19,376 nt of DNA from Evernia prunastri (Eukaryota; Ascomycota; Lecanoromycetes; Lecanorales; Parmeliaceae): positions 205-19,580 of the forward strand of contig NKYR01000243.1 of NCBI GenBank assembly GCA_003184365.1, written 5' to 3'. Position numbers and translations under genes: made by a program. This document shows, piece by piece, positions 9,998 to 18,332 of the stretch. Position 1 is the first letter of the stretch. Each line of letters begins with the position of its first letter. The notes under the pieces were generated by a model, which was not told where the DNA came from, ran no database searches, and saw only the letters and a program-made list of their open reading frames with translations.

Positions 9998-10951
9998 GAG
10001 ATTTCCAGTACCTCAGAAGCAAGGAATAAGGCATTTAGCGCCTTTGAACCGCGCCTCACCTACCGCATGCGGAGAAATATCAGAACGTCCCGATTACTAA
10101 GGTGCGGGATTCTATGCGAAGCTGATCCATCACAGGGACGGGATGGTAGTCCGTTTCCTCGAAAGCACCTCACTTGTTGTGGAAAGCAACCCATGCATGT
10201 AGCCTATTCCTACCCACGCCTGTGGCCAAAATGGCCCTCAAGCTCAGCTCAGCTTTGCTCTTTGAATTGATACGCCTTCCGTATGGGTTAGAAGCAGTCT
10301 GTTGTTCGCCATCAGTTGTGGTAGCTGGCGCCTCGGAAATTCTACCTTGCCATTGCTGCATAATCGAGCGAAAAAGCGCCTCGACGCAGGAATCAATGAT
10401 GTGTTCGCATATGATTGATCCAAATTCAGTCCTATCCAACCTACTTCGTTCCACTAATCCCACCCTTTCAAAGTGAGAATCGAGTTCGATGGAGATCCAC
10501 GAACGACAGCGAGAGGCCTGCAGGACCTTACGGTTTCGTAAACCTTGATGAACATGATTAGACTCTCGACCCCCCTTTTCGAAATAGATCCTGTCTCGCT
10601 CTGACATTGCTTTCTCACAAGATACATGAAGATAGAATACACCGTGGAAGATAAAATTGCTGTCTGACGGAAATACCGCCTTCATTACACTGTCTAATTT
10701 CCTAACCTAGTATCTAACAATTCCTCAGAGACTTCGTTGAGTGGCTTTATAGATTTCAGCATGGCAAAGGGTCAGCAGCAAACGCACTATCCCAAGGGCC
10801 TAGTTCGTGTTCCACCGGCTGTTCCGCCATCTCTCGATTCTCCGAGCTAGATTTATTCTAGATTCAAGGGAGCAGACTGGCCTAGTACATTTTAGTGATA
10901 ACCCGCGTCCAGGCCTAGCGATGCAAGCAGAGAACTGCGAGAAAGGCTATT
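9998..10951 (+). repeat. Large inverted repeat, right arm
   Basis: Partner of 8402-9292 in opposite orientation. It carries the presumed upstream region and first part of the collagen-like gene, reading outward from the centre, so the two arms form a divergent head-to-head pair. It holds a ~49-bp tract (about 10228-10276) and a ~90-bp tract (about 10025-10115) not found in the left arm. A 171-codon minus-strand frame (10170-10685) spans much of this arm, but the left arm does not preserve it, so I do not call it a gene. Confidence 0.85.
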
Positions 10952-11234
10952 CCGTAATACTCAGCATCACAAGACCCGATACCACTTATACAACCATCAT
11001 CCAGTTAGGGTCGTCAACGAACTGCGCAACAGCCACACCAACTGGACAACAAGCCATTGTGACTCCAACTCGGACTCCAGTGTCTGTCACCAACCAGACC
11101 CCAGTCTCTAATAGTCATGGTAACGCCTCAGCTACAACGATTGGAATTATTGTAGGATGTACCATTTTGGGGATTCTATTGCTGCTTGCCATTTGCTGCA
11201 TCCCAAGACAGCACGAAAAGCGTCCACCACGGCC
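10722..11234 (+). repeat. Contig-end sequence duplicated at 12611-13123 (512 of 513 bases identical)
   Basis: From tcctcagagacttcg at 10722 to ccaccacggcc just before the first n, this equals 12611-13123 except for one base (a at 10876, g at 12765). The copy here ends exactly at an n, and the copy there begins exactly after an n. That is what two unmerged overlapping contig ends look like, rather than a biological tandem duplication. Confidence 0.92.
10921..11234 (+). CDS. Collagen-like membrane protein, 5' part cut by contig end
   Basis: The open frame from ATG 10921 gives MQAENCEKGYSVILS, a Thr/Ser-rich stretch with NQT and NAS sequons, the hydrophobic segment TIGIIVGCTILGILLLLAIC and the basic RQHEKRPPR. 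It stops at the n. It is identical in protein to the start of the complete version at 12810-13577, the only base difference lying upstream of the ATG. It is most likely the same locus represented twice, so it should not be counted as a second gene until the join is resolved. Confidence 0.75.
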
Positions 11235-11235
11235 N
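11235..11235. other. Ambiguous base marking a contig join
   Basis: The single n lies between the collagen-like gene and the middle of an ATPase gene exon. The sequence switches gene family and position within the gene exactly at this base, so it stands for a gap of unknown length, not one unknown nucleotide. Confidence 0.9.
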
Positions 11236-11929
11236 TCCTGCCTTCTCGGTGAGATCGTTATCACTCGTTCTTTCTGCTCCGCTGATTGGGCGTCCTAGAG
11301 AACTGTCTCCTCCCGACCCCAATGCTTGGAAATCTTCAACGCAAACTTTCGGCGCTGGTCCTTCACTTCGGTCAATACGACTCTCGCCTGAGCTTTAAAC
11401 CTTGCGAAGTGGCCTTCCTCGCATGCCCAAGCCGACGCTTTCCCAACATTCGGTGTGTTGCACCCGTCAACATACTGGTGGCACCCTCCAATATAATAAT
11501 CTTGAGTCCTCATATGCGCAGATTCCCGGCGTCAACGTTCAGCCCTTCAGATTGAGGCCCCGCGACTTAAACGTGAGCTCCATCCTGACCCTAATGTCGG
11601 TAGATCAATCCCAGTCTGTGCCTCTATACATCGGTCAGATCACAAAGATCCTGCGCGAGATGGCTTCTACCTCACCGAACGGCTTTGATTATAGCGAATT
11701 CAAACGACGCCTCCAAAAGTCCCACCTCACGAAAGCACAACAAGGACCACTGCAGCAGCGACTGGAGCTTCTGGAATCGTTTCTCATTCCCGATGACTCG
11801 GCTCCGAGCTGGACCTTTGAAAGCGGCGGTGCCACTGTCATCGATCTATCGTGTCCTTTTGTGGATGCTAACATGGCTTGTGTGTTGTTTGATATCTGCA
11901 TACGACTGTATCTGGAGTCAGGGTTGACC
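11236..11929 (+). pseudogene. Partial second copy of the HerA/FtsK-like ATPase gene
   Basis: This stretch aligns with 7123-7818 at about 98-99% identity, with roughly ten differences. It begins inside exon 6, just after the Walker A codons, includes the 50-nt intron (11249-11298), and stops ~10 bp before the Walker B exon end. A one-base deletion near 11493 (aatataataatc against aattataataatc) shifts the frame, so even this fragment cannot be translated through. After 11929 the sequence is unrelated. The left truncation is caused by the contig gap. The right one (loss of the Walker B codons and last exon) is in continuous sequence and therefore appears real. Confidence 0.85.
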
Positions 11930-12425
11930 CAATTTTTCAGCAGCTGGAACCCTGTTATCCGACTGGATAGAACTACGTAAGAATATCATCTCTCGTGGCA
12001 AACACAGCAGAAAAAAGAAAATGAAACACGTGGCAAAGCGAATCTCATATTCTTTGGCCACTAAAAAGCCATCAAGCCATCTGATGCGTACTTTCCCAGA
12101 AACGTGGATCTGGGGTTGAAATTGTGGCTTCGGGGAACGATCCCTAGCTTCCGTCATCTCTACCCGTTTCCTACCCCGATGTAACGTATCGTATACGCTT
12201 ACCTCAATTAGGTACTGGTGCTTCTTCTCGTGGCGGAATATATGTCGTTCTCCTCTTGGCTTTCCTACACCAAAAGTCTTATGGTTGCATCCTTTGACAT
12301 CAAGTATGATCAAAAGACAATGTCAAGGTGCTCAGGGGAGAGGCAACGCCCAAAGATTGGCCACAGCAACCCCCACTCCAATTACACACCTCTTTCCATT
12401 CTGAAAATTGCTGCGCGTTTCTTTC
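11930..12425. other. Unassigned sequence between the ATPase fragment and the membrane-protein gene
   Basis: About 0.5 kb. A 131-codon minus-strand frame (11918-12313) is open, but it overlaps the ATPase fragment and shows no motif, so I do not call it. The last part probably carries the promoter of the gene starting at 12529. Confidence 0.35.
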
Positions 12426-12433
12426 TATATAAA
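12426..12433 (+). promoter_or_regulatory. TATA box, TATATAAA
   Basis: A perfect TATATAAA lies 96 bp upstream of the ATG at 12529, a normal distance for a fungal promoter with a short 5' leader. The neighbouring sequence is pyrimidine-rich (ctttccatt, tttctttc). Confidence 0.5.
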
Positions 12434-12528
12434 TCCATTGCTGAGTGCATGTCTCGTCCTCCGCGATCAACTCTTGGTTCACCAAGTGCCGGGAGAAGAA
12501 AGGCGACGCTCTACGCTTTCATACAAGC

Positions 12529-12609
12529 ATGGGATTTTCAGATACAGCTTCTTTAGCTATCGAGTCATGGACCTTATACGCCCTTGCCATCTTGACTGTT
12601 ACTGCGAGA
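12529..12609 (+). CDS. Start of a probable fungal rhodopsin-fold integral membrane protein, cut by contig gap
   Basis: Twenty-seven codons are visible before the n: MGFSDTASLAIESWTLY, then the hydrophobic ALAILTVTAR. This resembles the first helix of the fungal integral membrane (rhodopsin-like/Pth11-related) family, where a short polar N-terminus with a Trp-x-x-Tyr is followed by helix 1 ending in Ala-Arg (family knowledge, recalled). The frame happens to stay open across the n into the next contig, but what follows there belongs to another locus, so a fused reading is an artefact. The assignment rests on a very short stretch. Confidence 0.4.
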
Positions 12610-12610
12610 N
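12610..12610. other. Ambiguous base marking a second contig join
   Basis: The n separates the membrane-protein start from a sequence identical to 10722 onward. It represents a gap of unknown length. Confidence 0.9.
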
Positions 12611-12809
12611 TCCTCAGAGACTTCGTTGAGTGGCTTTATAGATTTCAGCATGGCAAAGGGTCAGCAGCAAACGCACTATCCCAAGGGCCTAGTTCGTGTT
12701 CCACCGGCTGTTCCGCCATCTCTCGATTCTCCGAGCTAGATTTATTCTAGATTCAAGGGAGCAGGCTGGCCTAGTACATTTTAGTGATAACCCGCGTCCA
12801 GGCCTAGCG

Positions 12810-13577
12810 ATGCAAGCAGAGAACTGCGAGAAAGGCTATTCCGTAATACTCAGCATCACAAGACCCGATACCACTTATACAACCATCATCCAGTTAGGGT
12901 CGTCAACGAACTGCGCAACAGCCACACCAACTGGACAACAAGCCATTGTGACTCCAACTCGGACTCCAGTGTCTGTCACCAACCAGACCCCAGTCTCTAA
13001 TAGTCATGGTAACGCCTCAGCTACAACGATTGGAATTATTGTAGGATGTACCATTTTGGGGATTCTATTGCTGCTTGCCATTTGCTGCATCCCAAGACAG
13101 CACGAAAAGCGTCCACCACGGCCAATAGTGGCCCCCCCAGGTCCCCCGGGTCCCCCGGGACCGGAAGGACGACAGGGAGCACCAGGTATTCACGGACAGC
13201 CAGGTCCGCCGGGAGCCCAAGGCTATCCTGGACCACCAGGTATTCACGGACAGCCAGGTCCGCCGGGAGCCCAAGGTGATCCTGGACCACCAGGGGCAGT
13301 TGGACTAGCGGGGCCAGCGGGACCAGCTGGGATGCCAGGAGCACGTGGTGACCCTGGAAGACGAGGAGGACGAGGAAGACGAGGAAGACGAGGAAGACGA
13401 GGAGGACGAGAAGGACGAGGACCCCAAGGACTAGGCAGGATTCCTGGGGTAGATGCATATCAAGGACTACAAGGTCCGCCAGGTCCCCAAGGGGTCCAAG
13501 GGGTGCAGGGAGTTCAAGGGGTGCAGGGAGTCCAAGGAGTTCAAAGGGTGCAGGAGTTACAAGGGGTGCGAGCCTGA
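12810..13577 (+). CDS. Collagen-like single-pass membrane protein, 255 aa from first ATG
   Basis: The frame is open from 12693, but the first ATG is at 12810. From there residues 1-72 are a Thr/Ser-rich ectodomain with two N-glycosylation sequons (NQT, NAS) and two Cys. Residues ~73-94 form a transmembrane helix (TIGIIVGCTILGILLLLAIC), followed by a basic stop-transfer RQHEKRPPR, then a collagen-like region to the end. This starts with GPPGPPGPEG and a perfect Gly-X-Y series, continues through an Arg-rich GRRGGRGRRGRRGRRG block, and ends in a GVQ-repeat tail that decays to RVQELQGVRA. Basic residues after the helix predict the collagen part on the cytoplasmic side. No signal peptide is visible, and the partial copy at 8402-8536 keeps the frame upstream of this ATG, so an additional 5' exon is likely. 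Function is unknown. Confidence 0.75.
   Translation: MQAENCEKGYSVILSITRPDTTYTTIIQLGSSTNCATATPTGQQAIVTPTRTPVSVTNQTPVSNSHGNASATTIGIIVGCTILGILLLLAICCIPRQHEKRPPRPIVAPPGPPGPPGPEGRQGAPGIHGQPGPPGAQGYPGPPGIHGQPGPPGAQGDPGPPGAVGLAGPAGPAGMPGARGDPGRRGGRGRRGRRGRRGGREGRGPQGLGRIPGVDAYQGLQGPPGPQGVQGVQGVQGVQGVQGVQRVQELQGVRA
13182..13289 (+). repeat. Two tandem 54-bp units inside the collagen-like gene
   Basis: Units 13182-13235 and 13236-13289 are almost identical, differing near the end of each (ggctatcc against ggtgatcc). Each encodes six Gly-X-Y triplets, beginning PGIHGQPGPPGAQG. This is a recent in-frame duplication that preserves the triplet register. Confidence 0.9.
13366..13423 (+). repeat. Short-period purine-rich repeat encoding Gly-Arg-Arg triplets
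   Basis: Repeats of cgaggaaga or cgaggagga (9 bp) encode GRR/GRG triplets, so replication slippage here changes length in whole collagen triplets. A second slippage-prone tract at about 13490-13550 (ggggtgcagggagttcaa units) encodes the GVQ repeats. Confidence 0.8.
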
Positions 13578-13651
13578 TGGGAGTTCTATCCAACCTGCTC
13601 TGGCGGTATGATTGCCTAGATATACTTGTAAGTTGACTTGACAGACTCTAG

Positions 13652-13802
13652 CGGATACGGCGTCGATCCTTCCGCCAAACTCGGAGAACCATATGTCGAA
13701 TACTTTGGGACGGGCGACGAGGCCGTTGAGAAAGAAATCATGGAATCGACCGGCCGTTCGACGCTTTTCGGGGGCCCTGACGGCGAGAGACTGCCATGTT
13801 AG
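13652..13802 (+). CDS. Possible terminal exon of an unidentified gene
   Basis: After a candidate acceptor (gactctag, preceded by gttgacttgac as branch region), a 49-residue frame reads GYGVDPSAKLGEPYVEYFG, then an acidic and charged stretch and FGGPDGERLPC before TAG. Its composition is much more protein-like than the opposite frame. A donor GTATGA at 13606 would give a 46-nt intron, but joining it to the collagen-like frame does not work: that frame stops at 13577 and the phase differs. It may be the end of a displaced gene, or chance. I do not recognise the family. Confidence 0.3.
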
Positions 13803-13904
13803 AAGTGATAATAATGACAGAAATCGCAACCAAAACATCATGGTTTAAGGGAGGTTTGCGAAGTGATAACTTCCAAGGCATCAACACGACAGATACTTAG
13901 AGAA

Positions 13905-14193
13905 CTAAAACCAACTCTTCAGGAGGTTTGAAAGCAAGTAATCGTCAGCCCCGGCTCGGTAGACTGCCCCTAGTCCGGCGTTCTAAATCTTATTATTAGC
14001 AGCGGCATATTCAAAGGATCAGTAAAGTACGCACCTTGCACGACCTGCATCAGCCGGACCCTGTTCTAGAGTGGATCAGCAGCTCATTCCATGAAGAGCG
14101 CCACCCAAAGAGGCTAGCTAGATCTAGCCGAAGTTGCTTTGCAGCATGTTGGTAGTCCTTCAGATCAAATAAAGCAAGCCTGCAAGGACTCAT
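13905..14193 (-). pseudogene. Small broken two-exon gene, unidentified
   Basis: On the minus strand from ATG 14193 the frame reads MSPCRLALFDLKDYQHAAKQ, then LRLDLASLFGW and WNELLIHSRTGSG, followed by an in-frame TGA (14050-14052) and CRSCK. A 52-nt intron (13983-14034: GTGCGT donor, gctaat branch, TTTAG acceptor, phase 0) leads to NAGLGAVYRAGADDYLLSNL and a stop ending at 13905. The smooth protein character on both sides of the TGA suggests a once-coding frame with one nonsense mutation (CGA to TGA would be a C-to-T change). Family not recognised. Confidence 0.35.
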
Positions 14194-14258
14194 CGCAGTC
14201 AGGGAGATCGCTCAGGGTGAGGAAATGATAATCTCATATTCCCGTACCGGCACTTCAG

Positions 14259-14759
14259 CTTGTGTTTGCCATTGCGGCCGTTCATGCCCACCTCATCCAG
14301 GCTGATTGGACTGGCGATGCAAAAGATCACATGTTGTATTTCTCACAAGCACGCGTGCTGGACGAGCTTGCGATGGGTCGGCTCGCCATGATCGATGGAG
14401 TAGAAGGCATCCTGTTCAGGATAGGACGGTGGTCCGAGGCGTACAAGATGCAAGTGTTTTATTCTAGAAAAACAGAGAAGATGCTGGGCAAGGAACATCC
14501 ATCTACGTTGACGAGCATGGGCAATCTGGCCTTGATATTGAGCAGTCAAGGCAAATACAAAGAGGCCGAGGAGATGCATCGACAAGCACTGGCGTTGAAG
14601 GAAAGGGTGCTAGGCAAGGAGCATTCTAATAAGCTGACGAGCATGAACAATCTGGCATCGGTGTTGAGCAGCCAAGGCAAATACGAAGAGGCCGAGTGGA
14701 TCTATCGACAAACGCGAACGCTGAAGGAGAGGGTGGTCAGGACTGACGAGTGGGAGTAG
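14259..14759 (+). pseudogene. Kinesin-light-chain-type TPR repeat fragment
   Basis: The frame opens after a possible acceptor (cacttcag) with VFAIAAVHAHLIQADW, then GRLAMIDGVEGILFRIGRWSEA, and continues into 42-residue TPR units typical of fungal kinesin-light-chain-like repeats: LGKEHPSTLTSMGNLALILS, QGKYKEAEEMHRQALALKER, LGKEHSNKLTSMNNLASVLS, QGKYEEAEWIYRQ. It ends after about two units in a divergent tail and TAG. There is no in-frame ATG near the left end. In full-length fungal relatives such repeats follow an N-terminal effector and an NB-ARC/NACHT domain (family knowledge). Neither is present in the bases upstream, so this is a remnant of an NLR-like or TPR gene. Confidence 0.7.
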
Positions 14760-15398
14760 AGCTTTCTTTTTGTAGGACGCGGTAATAACAGGACTCTCAT
14801 CTACCTCTGTACTTTGCGCACTCGAAAGGGCGGGAGGCCTTTGCAATGTTTGATTTGTATCTACATACAAGAGTGATTCTATGCCGGCAGCAAAACGCAT
14901 TCACAAAAAGAATCATACAGAAGTGGTAGGCGATCCCCAATGAGACGTCCATCAGATAGTCGTCCACAGTCCCCGCGTTTGACGCTGACTCGTAAGATGA
15001 ACAGATTTTTCTGAAAAGGAGTGCAGGTCGACCCTACTCGAGACACTGATAAAGCTAGCTGATGCGCGTTGTAGATCCTCTCTTACGTCCAATTACCTGC
15101 TGATTGGGTTTGCTGCTTGGGCATCCCTCACCGATGAGATGTTTTGTCCATGTCGCTTGGCAAGAAGCATGGATTCTGTAATGGCCAGTGTACCTACACA
15201 AGGCTGTCTGATAGAGCCTTCTAGAATCCCTGATTAGTTCGCCTACAGCTCGTTCGGTTCATGAAGTAAAGGTTAAAGGGATTTGCTCATAGCATAAAGG
15301 GCGATAAAGGCGTATTTCTTTCTGCTAGCAGGAACATTGCTTGGACGGACCGTAAAGACAACTACTTAGATAAGGCCGATGACGACATTATCTCCCGG
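14760..15398. other. Intergenic, nothing recognised
   Basis: About 640 bp between the end of the TPR fragment and the 3' end of the dynamin gene. There is no open frame with motifs and no further TPR codons. It should include the dynamin transcript 3' end, but I see no reliable polyadenylation signal. Confidence 0.5.
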
Positions 15399-17724
15399 CT
15401 AGCTCAAAATCTTCTTGCCATCCTCTAAATCTCTCTGCTCTTTTTCAAGCTGCAACCGCCTTCGCTTGATGGTCAGGTCCTCCCCAGCCACTTCTTCCAG
15501 CTGTCCGGGCGTCATTTCAGCCACAAGAGCCGGGGAAAACAGCGTCAGCGGTGTTTCCGATCCCGTAATCAAGAAATAATCAGCTGCTTGCATGCGAAGG
15601 GAGTCAATGAATCGTTTGAGGGCGACTTTGTAGTATGAGTGTAAGATATCATGGAGATCTTGAATGGCGTGATCGGCGTTGCTCATAGGATGGTTGTGCA
15701 TCAGATCATCAAGCCTGACTACCTCTCCATACCGACACTCAGAAAACACTTTACCTTCCATCCCAGCGCGCATCCGTCGTTGACGACTGCCGAACCCATC
15801 AGCTGATTAGCCATCATGGCGCGCCCAAATTTGGCTTACCACTTTTCTAGATTTTCATTGAAGTAGTGATTGAGCGTGGCCGGAGTTCCGTCAAGCTCAA
15901 TCTCCAGAAGAAAATGAACATGGGCTATGGCCGACCTGTACTTCTCCAGCAGGTGATCCGAGAGTAGAGACATCACGCCGAGTTGGACTCGCTCAACGGT
16001 ACAAACCACACGGAGGAGATCGGTGACAAAATTATGAGTCATCATCACGATGTCAGCGATGTATCCTAGAGCCAGACTTTTCCACTTTGTCGACTGATGT
16101 TTCATGGTCACCGCGAGGAGCGAGGAGTTGAGAGTTCCAAGTTCAAAGCCTCGCGCGCCGCGATAGACCTCTTTCAGCCAAATATGAATGCTTCCACTCT
16201 GTGGTTCGGACAACTTTTCGGGCGCATGTACTAGATCTTCAAGCTCTGGATGATCCTCAACCTGCCGGACCTCAAGTATTGATTCCGATTCATCGTCTTC
16301 GTCACCATCGAGTTTAATAGCGGCGACGTCTAGAGCTTCTAAAACGCCATCGTGGGAGTTTTTATCGGAATCCTTTTCCATGCCACTGGACTCGAAGTGA
16401 AAGGTATGCCCCTTGGTTGCTATGGCTTCTGACATGAGGTCGCTGCGGTTGACCACAGCTGTTGCGAGCCGGAGCGTTGGATTTTTGTCAAACACGTCAG
16501 CGCGACCATAGTTAGACGACAACGCTCCTGCGGTAAGCTTCTGAAATTCCATGGCAATCGCCGTTAAATATCGACTCTGTTCGGTCGGCGTTTGCCGCTT
16601 CGCGCCAAGAGCCTGCAAATGCCGCTGGCATAAAGTGAGTTTCTTGGCGACCTCGGATTTAACCTGCATAGTATATTGTTATCCAAATTCCTTAAGCTGG
16701 TCGATATCTTTACCTTGGGGAACTCGCGACGAATATGATCAGCGAGAATCTCTTGCAGACGGTCCCTGAAGGAGGCAATACCCACTCTCTCTTTGTCCAA
16801 GCTGCTCCACGGCGATTGCCTGGCGAAGAAACTTCTTTCCGTGGCATCACGGTCAGCGACGCGCTTATCCAGCTCCTTTTGACTGGCGTTGCGGAGAACA
16901 TGCCAACCGAGTTTAAGCTGGTGCTTTCTCCCTTCGACTAAATCGATCACGTTCTTTTCCGCGCCTTCATCCACTAAATCTGGCTTCGTCAAGACCCCCA
17001 AAGTTCTGACACCATCGGGGTCAACTTCTTCCGCCTTTTCCAGGATCTCTTGGGTCGCGATGTCGACATTCGCCGACACAACGGTTAACATCACAGAGCG
17101 GGGGTTCTTCATGTAGCCGTGAACTATACGTTCCACCAAATCCATATCGGATTTAGTCGTCACTCCAGCGGTGGTTCGTTTGAAGATACCAGGGACATCG
17201 ATCACGCTCAAGTGATCTTCCTTTGGGCCAGCAATCTCCAGACGTAGGACGTCACCGGAGAATATGCTTTTTGACATGGTCTCGTCTGGCTTGAGGCCCA
17301 TCACGGCATTGACCTGATCATGTTACCAATGCAACGAAGTCGTGAAAACCCCACATACTTGCGTCATTATGTTGGCAAATGAGCCAGCATCTAATGATCG
17401 AAGATCGTTCATAGTCCAAGCGCGAGCGGCTGTTTTATGTTCCTCGCTCGCATCTTGCGCCGGGATCACGGATACCGTCACATGTGTCTCCTGGGACCGG
17501 CGGAACGTAATCTGCGTCGCAAACCGTGTGCAAAGACCGCTCTCTCGGGGGAATGGAAGTTTCGTTAATGCCTCCAGAACGGAGCTTTTGCCACTGGACT
17601 GGTCGCCAACGACAACTAGCTGGGGAAGGTCAACATACTCTCCAACATTGCATGCAAAAAGCCGGTCAATCTTCTCGAGAAGATCCGCACTGGCGAGGCC
17701 AAAATGCGAGCCAGTTTCTTCCAT
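15399..17724 (-). CDS. Dynamin-like GTPase (Mx/Dnm-type), 4 exons, 725 aa
   Basis: Exons on the minus strand are 17724-17359, 17313-16714, 16663-15840 and 15786-15399 (2178 nt, in frame). The introns of 45, 50 and 53 nt are all GT-AG. The GTPase domain is at the N-terminus: G1 GDQSSGKSS (40-48), switch-I Thr in GLCTRFAT (63-70), G3 DVPG (161-164), G4 TKPD (231-234). A middle/stalk region follows, with an acidic insert (GDEDDESES) around exon 3. The join at 15840/15786 gives NENLEKCRQRRM, typical of dynamin stalk-to-GED transitions, and the C-terminus has the GED-like helix AIQDLHDILHSYYKVALKRF and a charged coiled tail. No PH domain or transmembrane segment is seen, as in fungal dynamin-like and Mx proteins. 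Expected role: GTP-driven membrane remodelling or organelle division; the exact partner is unknown. All key residues are present. Confidence 0.93.
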
Positions 17725-17936
17725 GGTTGCAGGACTGATTACCGGAACCTTGCTGTATCATTCCCTGAGATCTTATGTATCAGTGTTAGAAAGGTGTCGG
17801 GGTGGACGTAGTCTAAATATATTCAGAGCTCAGATGTGGGGGAAGCTGATAGGGAGTCCGCCACACGCGGCTGCAGAGGGTGAATAAATCTTTGGGTAGC
17901 CGGAATTGTGGGTTCGATGAATGAGACGCATCTGGG

Positions 17937-18332
17937 GTGGGGAATGTGTGCCCACCTTGTCCTGCTATGGAACCAATCGGTGTGTCAAATTCCATCACAT
18001 ACACCGTATCCAGGTGCGCGGTTCCGAATTATTTTTTCGGCGTGTGCCTCGAATCCGTCATAGAGGATTTTTGGGTTCGGCACATGGACCGCAATATACA
18101 GAGAAAGAGATGGCAGGACGAATCGAATGAACCACAAAGCGCAGCATTTGATTATTCATGGTTTCAAAATGATGCGAGCCGTTTTTCCCGAGCCTCGACG
18201 AAAGCGTCTTCGACCCACCAAAAGGCTGCATCGAGACCAAAAGGATTATGCAAGAACCCCAATCTAGTCATGCCGGACGATCTCCGTTTCTCATATCCGC
18301 AACAACGAGCCGATAATGAGCTGCTATCATGA
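17937..18332 (+). CDS. Hypothetical 131-codon open frame
   Basis: ATG at 17937, stop ending at 18332. The second half (FDYSWFQNDASRF, then Ser/Lys/Arg-rich, MPDDLRFSYPQQRADNELL) is hydrophilic and could be protein, while the first half is Cys/Pro-rich without motifs. It lies upstream of, and divergent from, the dynamin gene. No family recognised and no splice support. It may be a chance frame. Confidence 0.22.
   Translation: MGNVCPPCPAMEPIGVSNSITYTVSRCAVPNYFFGVCLESVIEDFWVRHMDRNIQRKRWQDESNEPQSAAFDYSWFQNDASRFSRASTKASSTHQKAASRPKGLCKNPNLVMPDDLRFSYPQQRADNELLS

Noticed and set aside
10170..10685. 171-codon minus-strand frame in the right inverted-repeat arm
   Set aside because: The left arm does not keep the frame: it is broken near 8808 and interrupted by a ~98-bp insertion. 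No motif is visible.
12445..12750. 101-codon frame running across the n at 12610
   Set aside because: It joins two unrelated contigs through a gap of unknown length; only the part before the n is meaningful.
13036..13593. 185-codon minus-strand frame rich in Leu, Pro, Val and Asp
   Set aside because: Antisense of the Gly-X-Y repeats; the periodicity comes from the collagen codons.
13557..13841. 94-codon minus-strand frame starting with a signal-peptide-like MMFWLRFLSLLSLLTW
   Set aside because: The hydrophobic start is tempting, but the rest has no protein character and the opposite strand over 13652-13802 reads as a better coding frame.
17911..17925. gggttcgatgaatga resembling a tRNA T-loop
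   Set aside because: No acceptor stem, D-arm or anticodon arm can be formed around it.
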